From JASHVB01 sp963762885 (lineage in GTDB: Bacteria > Pseudomonadota > Alphaproteobacteria > Acetobacterales > Acetobacteraceae): DNA of 64,000 nucleotides. The notes beneath the pieces were generated by a model. It did no database searches. It worked only from the letters and a program-made list of their open reading frames with translations, and had not been told where the DNA came from. Shown piece by piece: positions 36,382-44,824 of the stretch; within the stretch, counting starts at the first letter, position 1, and each line of letters starts with the position of its first letter. The stretch spans positions 1 to 64,000 of the forward strand of contig CAVXNH010000109.1 in NCBI GenBank assembly GCA_963762885.1, in the 5' to 3' direction. A program made the translations under genes and the position numbers.

Positions 36382-37362
36382 TCATACGTACCGGTCGGCG
36401 TTAGCCAGATGGTCCTGAACGTAGCGGCGCACGCCTTCCTCCAGCGGGGTGAACTGGCCTGCGTAACCGGCGGCGCGCAGGCGGTCCATCGGCGCCTCGG
36501 TGAAGGACTGGTACTGGCCGCGCAAGGCGGCCGGCATGTCGATGAACGCGACCTGGCGCGGCCGGCCCGCGGCGTCGCACACCGCATGTGCCAGGTCCAG
36601 GTAGCTGCGAGCCCGGCCGGTGCCCAGGTTGAACAGCCCGTTCACACCGGGGTTGTCCAACAGCCACAGCATCACGTCCACCACGTCGCCCACCCAGATG
36701 AAGTCCCGCTTTTGCTCGCCATCCGGCAGGCCGGAGACGTCGGAGCGGAACAGCTTGACCGCGCCGCCGGCGGCGACCTCATCGTGCTTTACCTTCACCA
36801 CCGAGATCATCGATCCCTTGTGGTATTCGTTCGGTCCATAGACATTGAAGAACTTCAGGCCGGCCCATTGCGGCGGCCGCTCGGTCCGCGCCGCCAGGGA
36901 GCGCGCCACCAGCAGGTCGAAGGCGTATTTGGTCCATCCGTAAAGGTTAAGCGGCCGCAATTTTTGCAGTGCCTCCACGCCGAACTCGTCGTCGAACCCG
37001 GCCGACCCGTCACCATAGGTGGCTGCCGATGAGGCATACACGAACCGTACGTCCCGACCGGCGCACCAGCGCCACAGCCGTCTGCTCAGTTCGAAATTCG
37101 TCGCCCAGGTGAGGTCCCCGTCACGTTCGGTGGTGGTACTGATGGCACCCATGTGGAACACCATCTCCAGCGGCGGGCGGGTATCCAGGAAGCTCTCCAG
37201 CTCCGGCGGCGGGATCACGTTGGCCGGCGGGTGCTTGGCAAGGTTGCGCCACTTGTCCTGGTTACCGAGCCAGTCCACCACGACGGTTTCATGCCCGCGG
37301 GCGGCGAGCGCCGCCTGTAGATTGGAGCCGATAAAGCCGGCGCCGCCGGTGACCAGGATCAT
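36382..37362 (-). CDS. hldD: ADP-L-glycero-D-manno-heptose-6-epimerase
   Basis: A 326-residue short-chain epimerase that makes ADP-L-glycero-beta-D-manno-heptose for the lipopolysaccharide inner core. The NAD(P)-binding motif GGAGFIGSN is at residues 6-14. The catalytic pair lies in YGWTKYAFD (YxxxK). Family-specific segments include HMGAISTTTERDGD and KFFNVYGPNEYHKGSM. Length is typical. The presence of this enzyme implies a heptose-containing LPS. Confidence 0.95.
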   Translation of the reverse strand: MILVTGGAGFIGSNLQAALAARGHETVVVDWLGNQDKWRNLAKHPPANVIPPPELESFLDTRPPLEMVFHMGAISTTTERDGDLTWATNFELSRRLWRWCAGRDVRFVYASSAATYGDGSAGFDDEFGVEALQKLRPLNLYGWTKYAFDLLVARSLAARTERPPQWAGLKFFNVYGPNEYHKGSMISVVKVKHDEVAAGGAVKLFRSDVSGLPDGEQKRDFIWVGDVVDVMLWLLDNPGVNGLFNLGTGRARSYLDLAHAVCDAAGRPRQVAFIDMPAALRGQYQSFTEAPMDRLRAAGYAGQFTPLEEGVRRYVQDHLANADRYV

Positions 37363-37428
37363 GGCGCCGGGTTATAGGGAGGTCTGGCCGCCGGCGAAAG
37401 ACGGCCCGGCGGCAAGGGAGCACCGACC

Positions 37429-37725
37429 ATGAGCGATCGTCCGAAGTTCTTCGATGACCTGGCCGGGGTGGCCGGTGGCGCTCTGTCCGCGCTGGCCGGC
37501 CTGCGCGAGGAGGCGGAGGCCATGGTCCGCGCCCGCATCGACGAGGCGATCCGCAGGCTGGAGCTGGTGCGGCGGGAGGAGCTGGACGCGATGTCCGAAC
37601 TCGCCGCGAACGCCAGGGCAGGGCAGGAGGCGGCGGAGGCCACCCTGCGCACGCTGGCGGACCGCCTGGCGGTGCTGGAGGCGCGGGTGGCTGCGCTGGA
37701 GACGGCGCCGAAGTCGGGCGAGTGA
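37429..37725 (+). CDS. UbiK-like accessory factor (BMFP domain)
   Basis: A 98-residue coiled-coil protein: FFDDLAGVAGGALSALAGLR, then EEAEAMVRARIDEAIRRLEL and a C-terminal coiled coil LADRLAVLEARVAALE. This layout fits the BMFP/UbiK family, which supports ubiquinone biosynthesis. The ATG follows a gggagc ribosome-binding site. It is divergent from hldD and overlaps the next gene by a GTGA. Confidence 0.8.
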   Translation: MSDRPKFFDDLAGVAGGALSALAGLREEAEAMVRARIDEAIRRLELVRREELDAMSELAANARAGQEAAEATLRTLADRLAVLEARVAALETAPKSGE

Positions 37726-38164
37726 TCGGCGGGGCGCGGCTCGACGAACTCTCCCGCGAAGCGCTCCAGGCTCTGGTCAAGCGGCTGCGGGCGGCACGGG
37801 ATCGGGCCAAGCGGATCGGACGAAGGCAAGGGCGCGAGATCCGTGGCAAGGCCGATCCGAGGGGGCCGTGTCCGCGCGCGACAATTTGCGAACAGAGGCG
37901 AAGGCGCAAGCTTTGGTCGAAGCGGTGGATCGGGCGACCGGCGCGCTCCGGAAACTGAGTGCGCCGAGCCAGGCTGAACTTACCCGCAAGGCTGCCGCAA
38001 TGAAGCGCGCGGCCGCCGGTCCCCAGCACCCGAACCCCGGCAGCACAGCGTCCACCGGCATGCAGCCTAAGATGAGCCGGCGACCGACCGTCAAGTCAGA
38101 CCCGCGCGAGATCGGCCGCGCCTCGCAGGCAGGCAAGGTCGCACAGGCCAAGCGAGACCGTTGA
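37722..38164 (+). CDS. uncharacterised protein, probably one gene with a frameshift
   Basis: The frame opens at a GTG overlapping the UbiK-like stop and reads LDELSREALQALVKRLRAAR and DRAKRIGRRQGREIRGKAD. After about 37866 a different frame carries the likely continuation NLRTEAKAQALVEAVDRATG and SAPSQAELTRKAAAMKRAAA, ending KVAQAKRDR. The whole is basic and helical with no domain I recognise. One indel is inferred; two separate short genes are possible. Confidence 0.5.
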
Positions 38165-38656
38165 TTGAACCGCTCCGTCGCGGGTTGCAGACGACGCAGC
38201 GATGGACGCGTCGCGCGGGGAGGCGTTGCCAGGATAGTCGGCGCCGCTCACAAATTATCAACCCAACCCGGCACAACGTGGCGTCATGCGCCGTTTCGAC
38301 GCCTGCATCACGATCGGCCCGTACCAGCTCGCGGTCCATCGAGCGCAGCGATGCGACTTTGTAATACCAACCCGCCGAACGGATTCGACTCTCGACCGCT
38401 TCGCACGGACCGCCCTAACCGTCACAGCCGGCACAGGGCCGGCTGTGACGGTGGGGGAGGGTCGTTGTCGTACGTCAATCGATTTGCGGGCTGGTATAAG
38501 ATGCCGTCCTGTCACGGCTGTCCTGGGCCTCCTGGGTCATCGACCGCGCCAGGCCACACGCAACCCGGCCGGCCGCCCAAGAACCACCCAAGCGGCAGGG
38601 ATTGCGCCCCGGAAACGGTCTGAGGCAAAGATTGATCTCCCTTCGGAGTTTATGTT
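38165..38656. other. gap before the hybrid histidine kinase, containing a family C repeat
   Basis: No gene is supported in these 492 bases. A family C palindrome occupies 38363-38500. The remaining 155 bases before 38657 probably hold the kinase promoter, but no -35/-10 pair is clear. Confidence 0.55.
38363..38500 (+). repeat. palindromic repeat, family C
   Basis: The ends are aataccaacccgccgaacg and gatttgcgggctggtataag, which are imperfect inverted repeats. The centre has accgtcacagccggcacagg then ggccggctgtgacggtg. The same frame of sequence is seen at 45801-45984 and, as a half, at 52785-52841. Confidence 0.75.
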
Positions 38657-40288
38657 GTGCAGGCGATCCTCAGCGGTCTGTTCGACCCCTCCGCCCTGTC
38701 GCCACACGGCTTCTGCCTGCTGTGGGAACCGGGGCTCATCTGGCTGCATGCCGTGTCCGACGCGGTGATTGGCCTCTCCTACTTCTCCATCCCGCTCGCC
38801 CTGCTCTATTTCGTCCGTCGCCGCCCTGACCTGGAATTCGGCTGGATCCTCTGGCTGTTCGCCGCTTTCATCCTCGCCTGCGGCACTACCCACTTCATGG
38901 CGATCATCACGCTGTGGATTCCCGTCTACTGGCTCGACGGCATGATCAAGCTGCTCACAGCGATGATCTCGCTCACCACCGCCGTCTTGCTCTGGCCGCT
39001 AATCCCTCAGGCGCTGACCTTCCCCTCGCCCCGCACGCTCGGCTTGGTAAACGAAGAACTGTCGCGGCAGATCCAAGAACGCGACCGCAACGCCGCCGCC
39101 CTGCAAATAAGCGAGGCCAAGTTGCGCCAGTCGCAGAAAATGGAAGCCCTCGGCCGCCTCACCGGCGGCATTGCACATGACTTCAACAACACGCTGACCA
39201 TCATCTCCGGCAACCTCGAGTTGCTGCAGCGCCGGCTCAAGCCGCAGGGCGACCGGCTGCTGCGGCTGGTGGAGCAGGCGATGGCTGGCGCGCAGCACGC
39301 GGCCAGTTTGACGCACCAACTGCTCGCCTTTTCCCGCAAGCAGCCGCTGGCTCCCAGAGCGCTGGACGCGAATCAACTGATCTCCGGCATGTCGGAACTG
39401 CTGCGCCGGACGCTGGGCGAGCCCTATAGCCTGGAGACCGAACTCGATGGAGACCTCTGGCAGACCCGCGCCGACGCCAACCAGCTTGAAAGCGCGTTGC
39501 TGAACCTGGCCTTGAACGCGCGCGACGCGATGCCTGAGGGCGGCCGCCTGACCATCGCGACGGCCAACGTCACGCTCGAAGCGGGCCATGGCGAAGCGGA
39601 TGAGTCGGACCTTGCCAAAGGACAATATGTGCTTATCGCGATGACCGACACCGGCACCGGCATGCCATCCGAGGTCGTTGTCCAGGCCTTCGAGCCGTTC
39701 TTCACCACCAAGCCGCCTGGCATCGGGACCGGCCTCGGCCTCAGCCAGGTGTACGGATTCGTCAAACAGACCGGCGGCCACGTGGTGATCGACAGCGAAG
39801 TCGGCCGCGGCACCACCGTCAAGATGTTCTTCCCGCGCGCCGCCGCCGCCGCCGAGACCGACGCGGCCGCGCCCCCGCGCGAAACCTCGCCGGCGATGGG
39901 AAGGGGCGAGACGATCCTTCTGGTCGAGGACGATCCCAACGTACGCGACTTCACCTCCGCCAGCCTGAGCGAACTCAACTACGTAGTGCTCGAGGCGGAC
40001 AGCGCGTCGCCCGCGCTGGAGATCCTGCGGTCGCGCCAGCCGATCGACCTGCTGATGACAGACGTGGTGCTCCCCGGCATCGATGGCCGCAAGCTGGCGG
40101 ACGAGGCCACCCGGCTGCGTCCCGCCCTTCGCGTGCTGTTCATCTCCGGCTACACAAGCGACGTCATGACCCACAACGGAGTCCTCGACCCCGGAGTGCA
40201 TCTGCTTAGTAAGCCGTTCACTATGGCGCAGATCGCATCGGCGGTGCGTGTCGAACTCGACTGCCCCGCACCGGCCGACAAGGTGTAA
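38657..40288 (+). CDS. hybrid histidine kinase with an ethylene-receptor-like sensor domain
   Basis: A 543-residue membrane protein. Residues about 25-120 have three hydrophobic helices. They carry, in order, SDAVIGLSYFSIPLALLYFV (Asp35, Tyr42) and FILACGTTHFM (Cys75, His79), closely resembling the plant ETR1 ethylene-binding domain, whose Cys and His bind Cu(I). A dimerisation helix with phospho-His174 (GGIAHDFNNTLT) and an ATPase domain (NLALNARDAMPEGG, DTGTGM, GIGTGLGLSQ) follow. The receiver domain has Asp469 (DLLMTDVVLPG) and a conserved Lys (LSKPF). Start at a GTG at 38657. Ethylene or another small ligand is inferred, not shown. Confidence 0.9.
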   Translation: MQAILSGLFDPSALSPHGFCLLWEPGLIWLHAVSDAVIGLSYFSIPLALLYFVRRRPDLEFGWILWLFAAFILACGTTHFMAIITLWIPVYWLDGMIKLLTAMISLTTAVLLWPLIPQALTFPSPRTLGLVNEELSRQIQERDRNAAALQISEAKLRQSQKMEALGRLTGGIAHDFNNTLTIISGNLELLQRRLKPQGDRLLRLVEQAMAGAQHAASLTHQLLAFSRKQPLAPRALDANQLISGMSELLRRTLGEPYSLETELDGDLWQTRADANQLESALLNLALNARDAMPEGGRLTIATANVTLEAGHGEADESDLAKGQYVLIAMTDTGTGMPSEVVVQAFEPFFTTKPPGIGTGLGLSQVYGFVKQTGGHVVIDSEVGRGTTVKMFFPRAAAAAETDAAAPPRETSPAMGRGETILLVEDDPNVRDFTSASLSELNYVVLEADSASPALEILRSRQPIDLLMTDVVLPGIDGRKLADEATRLRPALRVLFISGYTSDVMTHNGVLDPGVHLLSKPFTMAQIASAVRVELDCPAPADKV

Positions 40289-40348
40289 CCTGGTGTTGGG
40301 TTCATGGTTGGATGCCATTCGTCCCAAGGGTTCGTCGCGGAGGAGCAA

Positions 40349-40762
40349 ATGCCGGATTCTTCATTGTTGGTAGATCGGGCCATCCTCACGCCTGATGATC
40401 TGGCCTGGAGGAATTATCCTGGTATTCCAGGTGCCCAGGTGGCGCTTTTGCTCGGCGATCCGGGAAAAGCCGAAACCGTCGTCATGCGCGTCAAGATCCC
40501 GCCGCACCGCAACCATCCGCCTCATTCACATCCGTACACTGAAATCGCAACGGTCATCAGTGGCCGAGGGGCCCTCGCTTTCGGGGACAAATTCGACAAA
40601 TCGAAAGGCGGGATGGGCGGCGCGGGGTCGTTTTGCGTAGTGCCTGCTAATCAACCACATTTTGTCTGGACCGAGAACGAGGAGGTGGTCGTTCAGGTTC
40701 AATTTGTTGGGCCGGCCGTGATTAGATTTGTCAACCCGGCTGACGATCCTCGAAACAGGTGA
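40349..40762 (+). CDS. cupin-domain protein
   Basis: A 137-residue small beta-barrel protein. The first cupin motif is PPHRNHPPHSHPYTEIATVI with metal-type histidines and a glutamate. The second is near CVVPANQPHFVWTENEEVVV. Known cupins bind metals and act as enzymes or sensors; the substrate is unknown here. The ATG at 40349 has an excellent GGAGGA ribosome-binding site, so an earlier in-frame start at 40304 is rejected. It is 60 bases after the kinase and could be co-regulated. Confidence 0.8.
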   Translation: MPDSSLLVDRAILTPDDLAWRNYPGIPGAQVALLLGDPGKAETVVMRVKIPPHRNHPPHSHPYTEIATVISGRGALAFGDKFDKSKGGMGGAGSFCVVPANQPHFVWTENEEVVVQVQFVGPAVIRFVNPADDPRNR

Positions 40763-41248
40763 GAGGACTCTCGCGTACCCCACGCCCGTTGGCATGACGG
40801 TACACAGTGTGCCCCAACCAACGGCATTATAACCGTGGGTCCAACCGCCGGAATCGACCGAGGCTGTGTAAAAACGCCCCTGCGTAACAATTCGGCGTAA
40901 TAATTTGCTGCGTTCGCCCAAGGGAACCATTAAAACGGAAGAGTCCTGCGCGACAGAAGGCAACGACGGAAGAATATTCTGCGGTCCAATCGCAGCGTTG
41001 AGTTTTTACACAGCCTCGACCCATTGCGGACATTCAAATTGGCCCACTACCCTGGCGATGTGCTACAGCATCACAGCCCGTCGCGTGGCGCTACGGGTGG
41101 CGGGCGCGATCTGGTGCATGCGCGGCGGCTCCCGCCGGAACCGATCCAAAGCCGTCGTTCGATCAGATCGGGGAACGCTGCGTTCCGCCCCACAGCAGAG
41201 GTTGTGTGTAGCTTCACCCGTGTCCGCAGTGCGCCCGCATGGCGTGGT
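40763..41248. other. gap between the cupin and DsrE-family genes
   Basis: 486 bases without a supportable gene. The MITE-like element at 40860-41017 lies in it. The rest shows no recognisable motif. Confidence 0.5.
40860..41017 (+). mobile_element. MITE-like element, copy 1, with 4-bp target duplication
   Basis: 158 bases with terminal inverted repeats gaggctgtgtaaaaac and gtttttacacagcctc. Direct repeats gacc flank it (40856-40859 and 41018-41021). There is no transposase inside. A second copy at 42562 has the same ends and nearly the same interior (for example agaagaatattctgc-type sequence). Such elements are moved in trans by a related IS; the parent could be an IS5- or IS1182-type element, not seen here. 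Confidence 0.85.
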
Positions 41249-41644
41249 TTATCTGCTTACCAATGCGAGACTATATCGTACCCGGCCATACACTGCGGCA
41301 GCATTTTTGAGCTGCAGCTCGACCCCCGGGACCAGTTCACCACGCTCGATGCCTCGTGCAGCCAGGTCCTCCTCGATGACCAACACCGGGATCTTTCGCT
41401 TCTCGATGAGATCGATGACGTCGTTGTCCATGCGCGGCGCCTGCGTCTGCTGCCACCCACCGATGCTGATCCCTGGCGCGCCCTGCCCTGCGACTGCGTA
41501 GTTCACCGCATTGCCGCGCAGCACCACGGTGTGCTGCGCCCCCGCGCCCTGCATCGCGGCAAGCAGCCGAAGAATCGTGTCGTCCTGCTCTTCCATGACG
41601 GCCCGGTAGGCCAACTCGACGATGTTCAGCGTTTTCTTGGCCAT
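41249..41644 (-). CDS. DsrE-family protein (third of a DsrE cluster)
   Basis: A 131-residue protein, MAKKTLNIVELAYRAVMEEQ, with the alpha/beta core LRLLAAMQGAGAQHTVVLRG and KRKIPVLVIEEDLAARGIE. It resembles small DsrE/DsrF-like sulfur-relay proteins. I see no cysteine, so a sulfur-carrier role may be lost and it may be structural. The ATG at 41644 starts 8 bases after the stop of the next upstream gene. In-frame starts to 41776 overlap that gene and are rejected. Confidence 0.7.
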   Translation of the reverse strand: MAKKTLNIVELAYRAVMEEQDDTILRLLAAMQGAGAQHTVVLRGNAVNYAVAGQGAPGISIGGWQQTQAPRMDNDVIDLIEKRKIPVLVIEEDLAARGIERGELVPGVELQLKNAAAVYGRVRYSLALVSR

Positions 41645-41652
41645 GGCATCCC

Positions 41653-42060
41653 TCACTTGGTCGGTATGGCGAGCACGTTGTCGGACGCTTCGCAGAACGC
41701 ATGGAAATCGGCTGGGGAGCCCCGCCTGCCGGCGACGAACTCGCGCACGCCACGTTCGTCGACACACATGCCGCAATTTACCCAGTCGACCTTGCCGCCG
41801 TTCTGCTCGGCAAGCGCCAGCAGGGCCGTGACCTGGTCCTTGGTCGTGGGGTGGTTTTCTTCGGCGACGTTCTTGCCGTGCACCGGGTTCGGATGCGGCG
41901 CCTGCTGCCTGAAGGCCAGGCCGGAAGCGCCTTCGTAGGCGAAGAGATTGATGTTGTGTCCGCGTTGCGCCATGACGCAGAGGATGCGGAAGGCGGTCGT
42001 CAGGTTCTCCAACTCATAGGGCGGATCCATAAGCGCGACGGCGAAGGTCTTTTGCGACAT
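41653..42060 (-). CDS. DsrE-family sulfur-relay-like protein with CxxC
   Basis: A 135-residue protein. The N-terminus FAVALMDPPYELENLTTAFR and ILCVMAQRGHNINLFAYEGA fit the DsrE/F fold, and a CGMCVDERG motif (CxxC) lies near residue 96. Known DsrE-type proteins carry persulfide sulfur on cysteines. It starts at 42060 and overlaps the preceding frame by 47 bases. A GGAG ribosome-binding site is just upstream (ctaggagacggac). Confidence 0.75.
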   Translation of the reverse strand: MSQKTFAVALMDPPYELENLTTAFRILCVMAQRGHNINLFAYEGASGLAFRQQAPHPNPVHGKNVAEENHPTTKDQVTALLALAEQNGGKVDWVNCGMCVDERGVREFVAGRRGSPADFHAFCEASDNVLAIPTK

Positions 42061-42391
42061 GTCCGTCTCCTAGTGCCAGAGAGTTCTTGTGTCCGGCTTC
42101 CAGATGATCGACCACGATATCGATGGGTGCGATCTGGACACCGTCGAGCAACCTGGTCATGCCCCGCTCCTTGAGCGCGAAGTCGTCGGCGAGTATCCTG
42201 ACGCCGGAGCCCGCCAGCGCCCGAAGCTGTGGGGCCTGCGCGGACGGCCGCGCCGCGAGCACCGCATTTTGCACCAGAAAAAGCGTTACCTGGTTGCCCG
42301 CTTCCGCCAGCCCGCGTGCCAGTTCGCAGTAGTACCCTACGTCGTTCGATTCGAAGGGGTCCCTCAATTCGATCAGCAAGTATTCTCCCAT
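42014..42391 (-). CDS. DsrE-family protein (first of a DsrE cluster)
   Basis: A 125-residue protein beginning MGEYLLIELRDPFESNDVGY and continuing YCELARGLAEAGNQVTLFLV, a DsrE-type core. The frame runs 47 bases into the next gene. A one-base indel would let it end at a TAG at 42070-42072, so the true C-terminus is likely near HLEAGHKNSLA. An agagcgagatgg start region has a GAG ribosome-binding site. Three DsrE-like genes in a row suggest a hetero-oligomer such as DsrEFH. Confidence 0.65.
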   Translation of the reverse strand: MGEYLLIELRDPFESNDVGYYCELARGLAEAGNQVTLFLVQNAVLAARPSAQAPQLRALAGSGVRILADDFALKERGMTRLLDGVQIAPIDIVVDHLEAGHKNSLALGDGHVAKDLRRRAYGSAL

Positions 42392-43200
42392 CTCGCTCTC
42401 CCCTGATTGTTAGACTTATCGCAGGCGCATCATGCACTTCGGCACAGTGTTGGCCGATCAGCCAGTCCCGTCTTGGACACAGCGGGGTTCGGCTCTCCAC
42501 GGTAGCATGCCCCGGGTAGGTAATCGAGATTATTCGGGCGGACGAACGTCCGCTCCCCACCGAGGCTGTGCAAAAACGCGAATGCGCAACGATTCGATGC
42601 AATAAATTGCTGTGTTCGTGCCAAGGGCACCACCAAATCGGAAGGACCCCACGCGATAGAGGGCAACGACAGAAGAATATTCTGCAATCCAGTCGCGGCG
42701 TTGAGTTTCTACACAGCCTCCACCCAGAGCGGCGCTCGCGGCGTCCACCCGACGAACCGCCGCATCCGACCCATTGCACCCACTCAAACCGGCCCACGAC
42801 CGACCGCTGCGTTCCTCGCAATGACGTGAGGGTGACGATCTCAGTCAGGGTGGAAATGCCCGCACCCGCGCCGCCGGTGCCAGAGCCTGCGGCCGAACAA
42901 ATGTGGCCCCGAGGCCCGTCCCCCACCCCACGCGCGGTGCGAACCGCTTGGACCGGCACGCGTAGCCATAGGACAGTCATCCCGTCCGCGGTAGCCGCCC
43001 TCGCATGAGACCCCCTGCCGCTCCCCCCCCCCCGCGCCGGTCCTCCAAATCTCTCCGCACGTGCCCCTTGCGGCGCGGCGCGTTCGGCCAGTAGCTTAGG
43101 AGTCGCGGGTAACCTAGAGCGATTCCACAATATTTCCGGTCGATGACCGGCGCTCCCGGCTCCCCGTACTCGGCCTTCCCTTCAGATGGGAGACCCCGCA
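42392..43200. other. long non-coding stretch with a MITE and a poly-C run
   Basis: 809 bases without a gene I can support. The MITE-like element at 42562-42720 lies in it. The segment 42728-42830 resembles one near 33040-33125. A run of eleven C residues is at 43023-43033, a spot prone to length errors. The ribosome-binding site of the next gene (gggaga) is at about 43187. Confidence 0.6.
42562..42720 (+). mobile_element. MITE-like element, copy 2, with 4-bp target duplication
   Basis: 159 bases with ends gaggctgtgcaaaaac and gtttctacacagcctc, each one mismatch from copy 1 at 40860. Direct repeats cacc flank it (42558-42561 and 42721-42724). It lacks coding capacity. With copy 1 it brackets the three DsrE-family genes in the same orientation. 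Confidence 0.85.
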
Positions 43201-43704
43201 ATGTCGGCCTCGCTCTCCACCTACCTCGAAGCCGCGGCTAATCCGCTCGACGTTCTCGAGCAGATCGTCGCCGCCAACGACTGGTCGTTCGATCGACGGA
43301 ACAACTCCGAAATGGCCGCCGAAGCACCCGGCCGTTGGTGCGACTACGGCCTTTACTTCAACTGGTCGCGCGAGATCAGCGCCATGCACTTCACCTGCGC
43401 CTTCGACCTGAAGGTGCCGGCGGGGCGCCGCGGGCTGCTGTACCAGTTGCTCGCCCTGGCCAACGAGAAGCTGTGGATCGGCCATTTCGGCCTGGAAGGC
43501 GACGACGGCATGCCGGTGTTCCGCCACTCGGTCCTGCTGCGCGGGGCGCCCGGCGCCTCCGCGGAGAGCCTCGAGGACATGGTGGACATCGCCCTGACCG
43601 AGTGCGAGCGCTTCTTCCCCGCCTTCCAGTTCGTACTGTGGGGCGGCAAGGCCCCGGCCGAGGCGTTGGCGGCCGCCATGCTGGAATGCGCGGGCGAGGC
43701 ATGA
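43201..43704 (+). CDS. YbjN-domain protein
   Basis: A 167-residue protein of the YbjN/bacterial sensory-transduction-regulator family, recognised from NPLDVLEQIVAANDWSFDRR and the domain end LLYQLLALANEKLWIGHFGL. Family members may act as chaperone-like helpers; the role is unclear. The ATG at 43201 is preferred over 43186 because of the GGGAGA site 8 bases upstream. The stop overlaps the proC start (ATGA), so the two are probably translated together, an arrangement frequent in alphaproteobacteria. Confidence 0.85.
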   Translation: MSASLSTYLEAAANPLDVLEQIVAANDWSFDRRNNSEMAAEAPGRWCDYGLYFNWSREISAMHFTCAFDLKVPAGRRGLLYQLLALANEKLWIGHFGLEGDDGMPVFRHSVLLRGAPGASAESLEDMVDIALTECERFFPAFQFVLWGGKAPAEALAAAMLECAGEA

Positions 43705-44528
43705 GCACGTCGGACCAGCCGGCCGGCGACATCCCGCCGATCCTGCTGGTCGGCTGCGGGCGCATGGGCAGCGCCATGCTGTCGGGCTGGCGCGAGCGAG
43801 GCCTGGGACTGTCGGTCGCCGTGGACCCGGCGCCGGACGCGGCAAGCCTCGCCGGTCCCGACCTGATTGTGGTGGCGGACGCTGCGGCGATCCCCGCCGA
43901 CTTCTCCCCCGCCGCGGTGGTGCTGGCGGTGAAGCCGCAAAGCGCCGCCGAGGCCCTGCCGCCGCACGCCCGCTTCGCCGGCAAGGCCGTCTTCCTGTCG
44001 ATCATGGCCGGCCGCACCATCGGCGGGATCAGTGCCCTGCTGGGCGCTGAGGCCGCGATCGTGCGCGCCATGCCCAACACGCCCGCCGCCGTGCGCCAGG
44101 GCGTGACGGTGGCCTGCGCTGCCCCGGGTGTGTCGGTGCCGCAGCGCACCCTGTGCGATCGGCTGTTGCAGGCCATCGGCGTGGTGACCTGGGCGGACGA
44201 CGAGGCCTTGCTCGACCCCGTCACCGCGGTATCCGGCAGCGGTCCCGCCTACGTCTTTTTGCTCGCCGAATTGCTGGAACAGGCGGCGATCGAGCAAGGC
44301 ATCCCGGCTGACATGGCGAGGCTGCTGGCACGGCAGACGGTAGCCGGCTCGGGCGCACTGCTGGCGGCCAGCCCCGAGGACGCCGCCGCGTTGCGCCGCG
44401 CGGTGACCAGCCCGGCGGGCACCACCGAGGCCGCCCTGAAGGTCCTGATGGCGTCGGACGCATGGCCCGCCGCAATGAGCCGCGCGATCGCCGCGGCGAC
44501 GGCGCGGTCCCGCGAACTGGCGGGGTAG
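43701..44528 (+). CDS. proC: pyrroline-5-carboxylate reductase
   Basis: A 275-residue cytoplasmic enzyme for the last step of proline synthesis. The Rossmann motif LLVGCGRMGSAMLSGW lies near residue 15. Family signatures are AVKPQSAAEALP, RAMPNTPAAVRQGVT and VSGSGPAYVFLLAELLEQAA, with the C-terminal TSPAGTTEAALKVL. The start ATGA overlaps the upstream YbjN stop. The frame is intact. Confidence 0.95.
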   Translation: MSTSDQPAGDIPPILLVGCGRMGSAMLSGWRERGLGLSVAVDPAPDAASLAGPDLIVVADAAAIPADFSPAAVVLAVKPQSAAEALPPHARFAGKAVFLSIMAGRTIGGISALLGAEAAIVRAMPNTPAAVRQGVTVACAAPGVSVPQRTLCDRLLQAIGVVTWADDEALLDPVTAVSGSGPAYVFLLAELLEQAAIEQGIPADMARLLARQTVAGSGALLAASPEDAAALRRAVTSPAGTTEAALKVLMASDAWPAAMSRAIAAATARSRELAG

Positions 44529-44824
44529 GGGACGGCAGCCGGTCTGGCGTCAACGCGCAGGGCTCTGCATGGATGGTATTGCTGCATGGCCCGCTGGAGC
44601 CGGCTTCCTCCGCTGCCTGCGACGGGCGAGGACATTGGACCTCTCCGCCTGACCGGGGCCATGGCGATCACCGGCGCGGCGGCAACCCGGCGCTTGCGCG
44701 CAACCCGCTTCCGCCGTAACGAACCACACTCCCGCCACGAGTTCTGCCTCCGCCGCGACCCCGTCTCCATTCACGACCCTCTCCGTCCGCCGAACCTGCC
44801 AGCGTGCAACCAACGGAGGATGCA
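44529..44824. other. gap between proC and the lipase gene
   Basis: 296 bases without a gene. I see no strong hairpin or repeat. The promoter of the lipase gene probably lies here. Confidence 0.5.

Noticed and set aside
40859..42724. The two MITEs with the DsrE genes as a composite transposon
   Set aside because: Each element has its own distinct 4-bp duplication, so they inserted independently.
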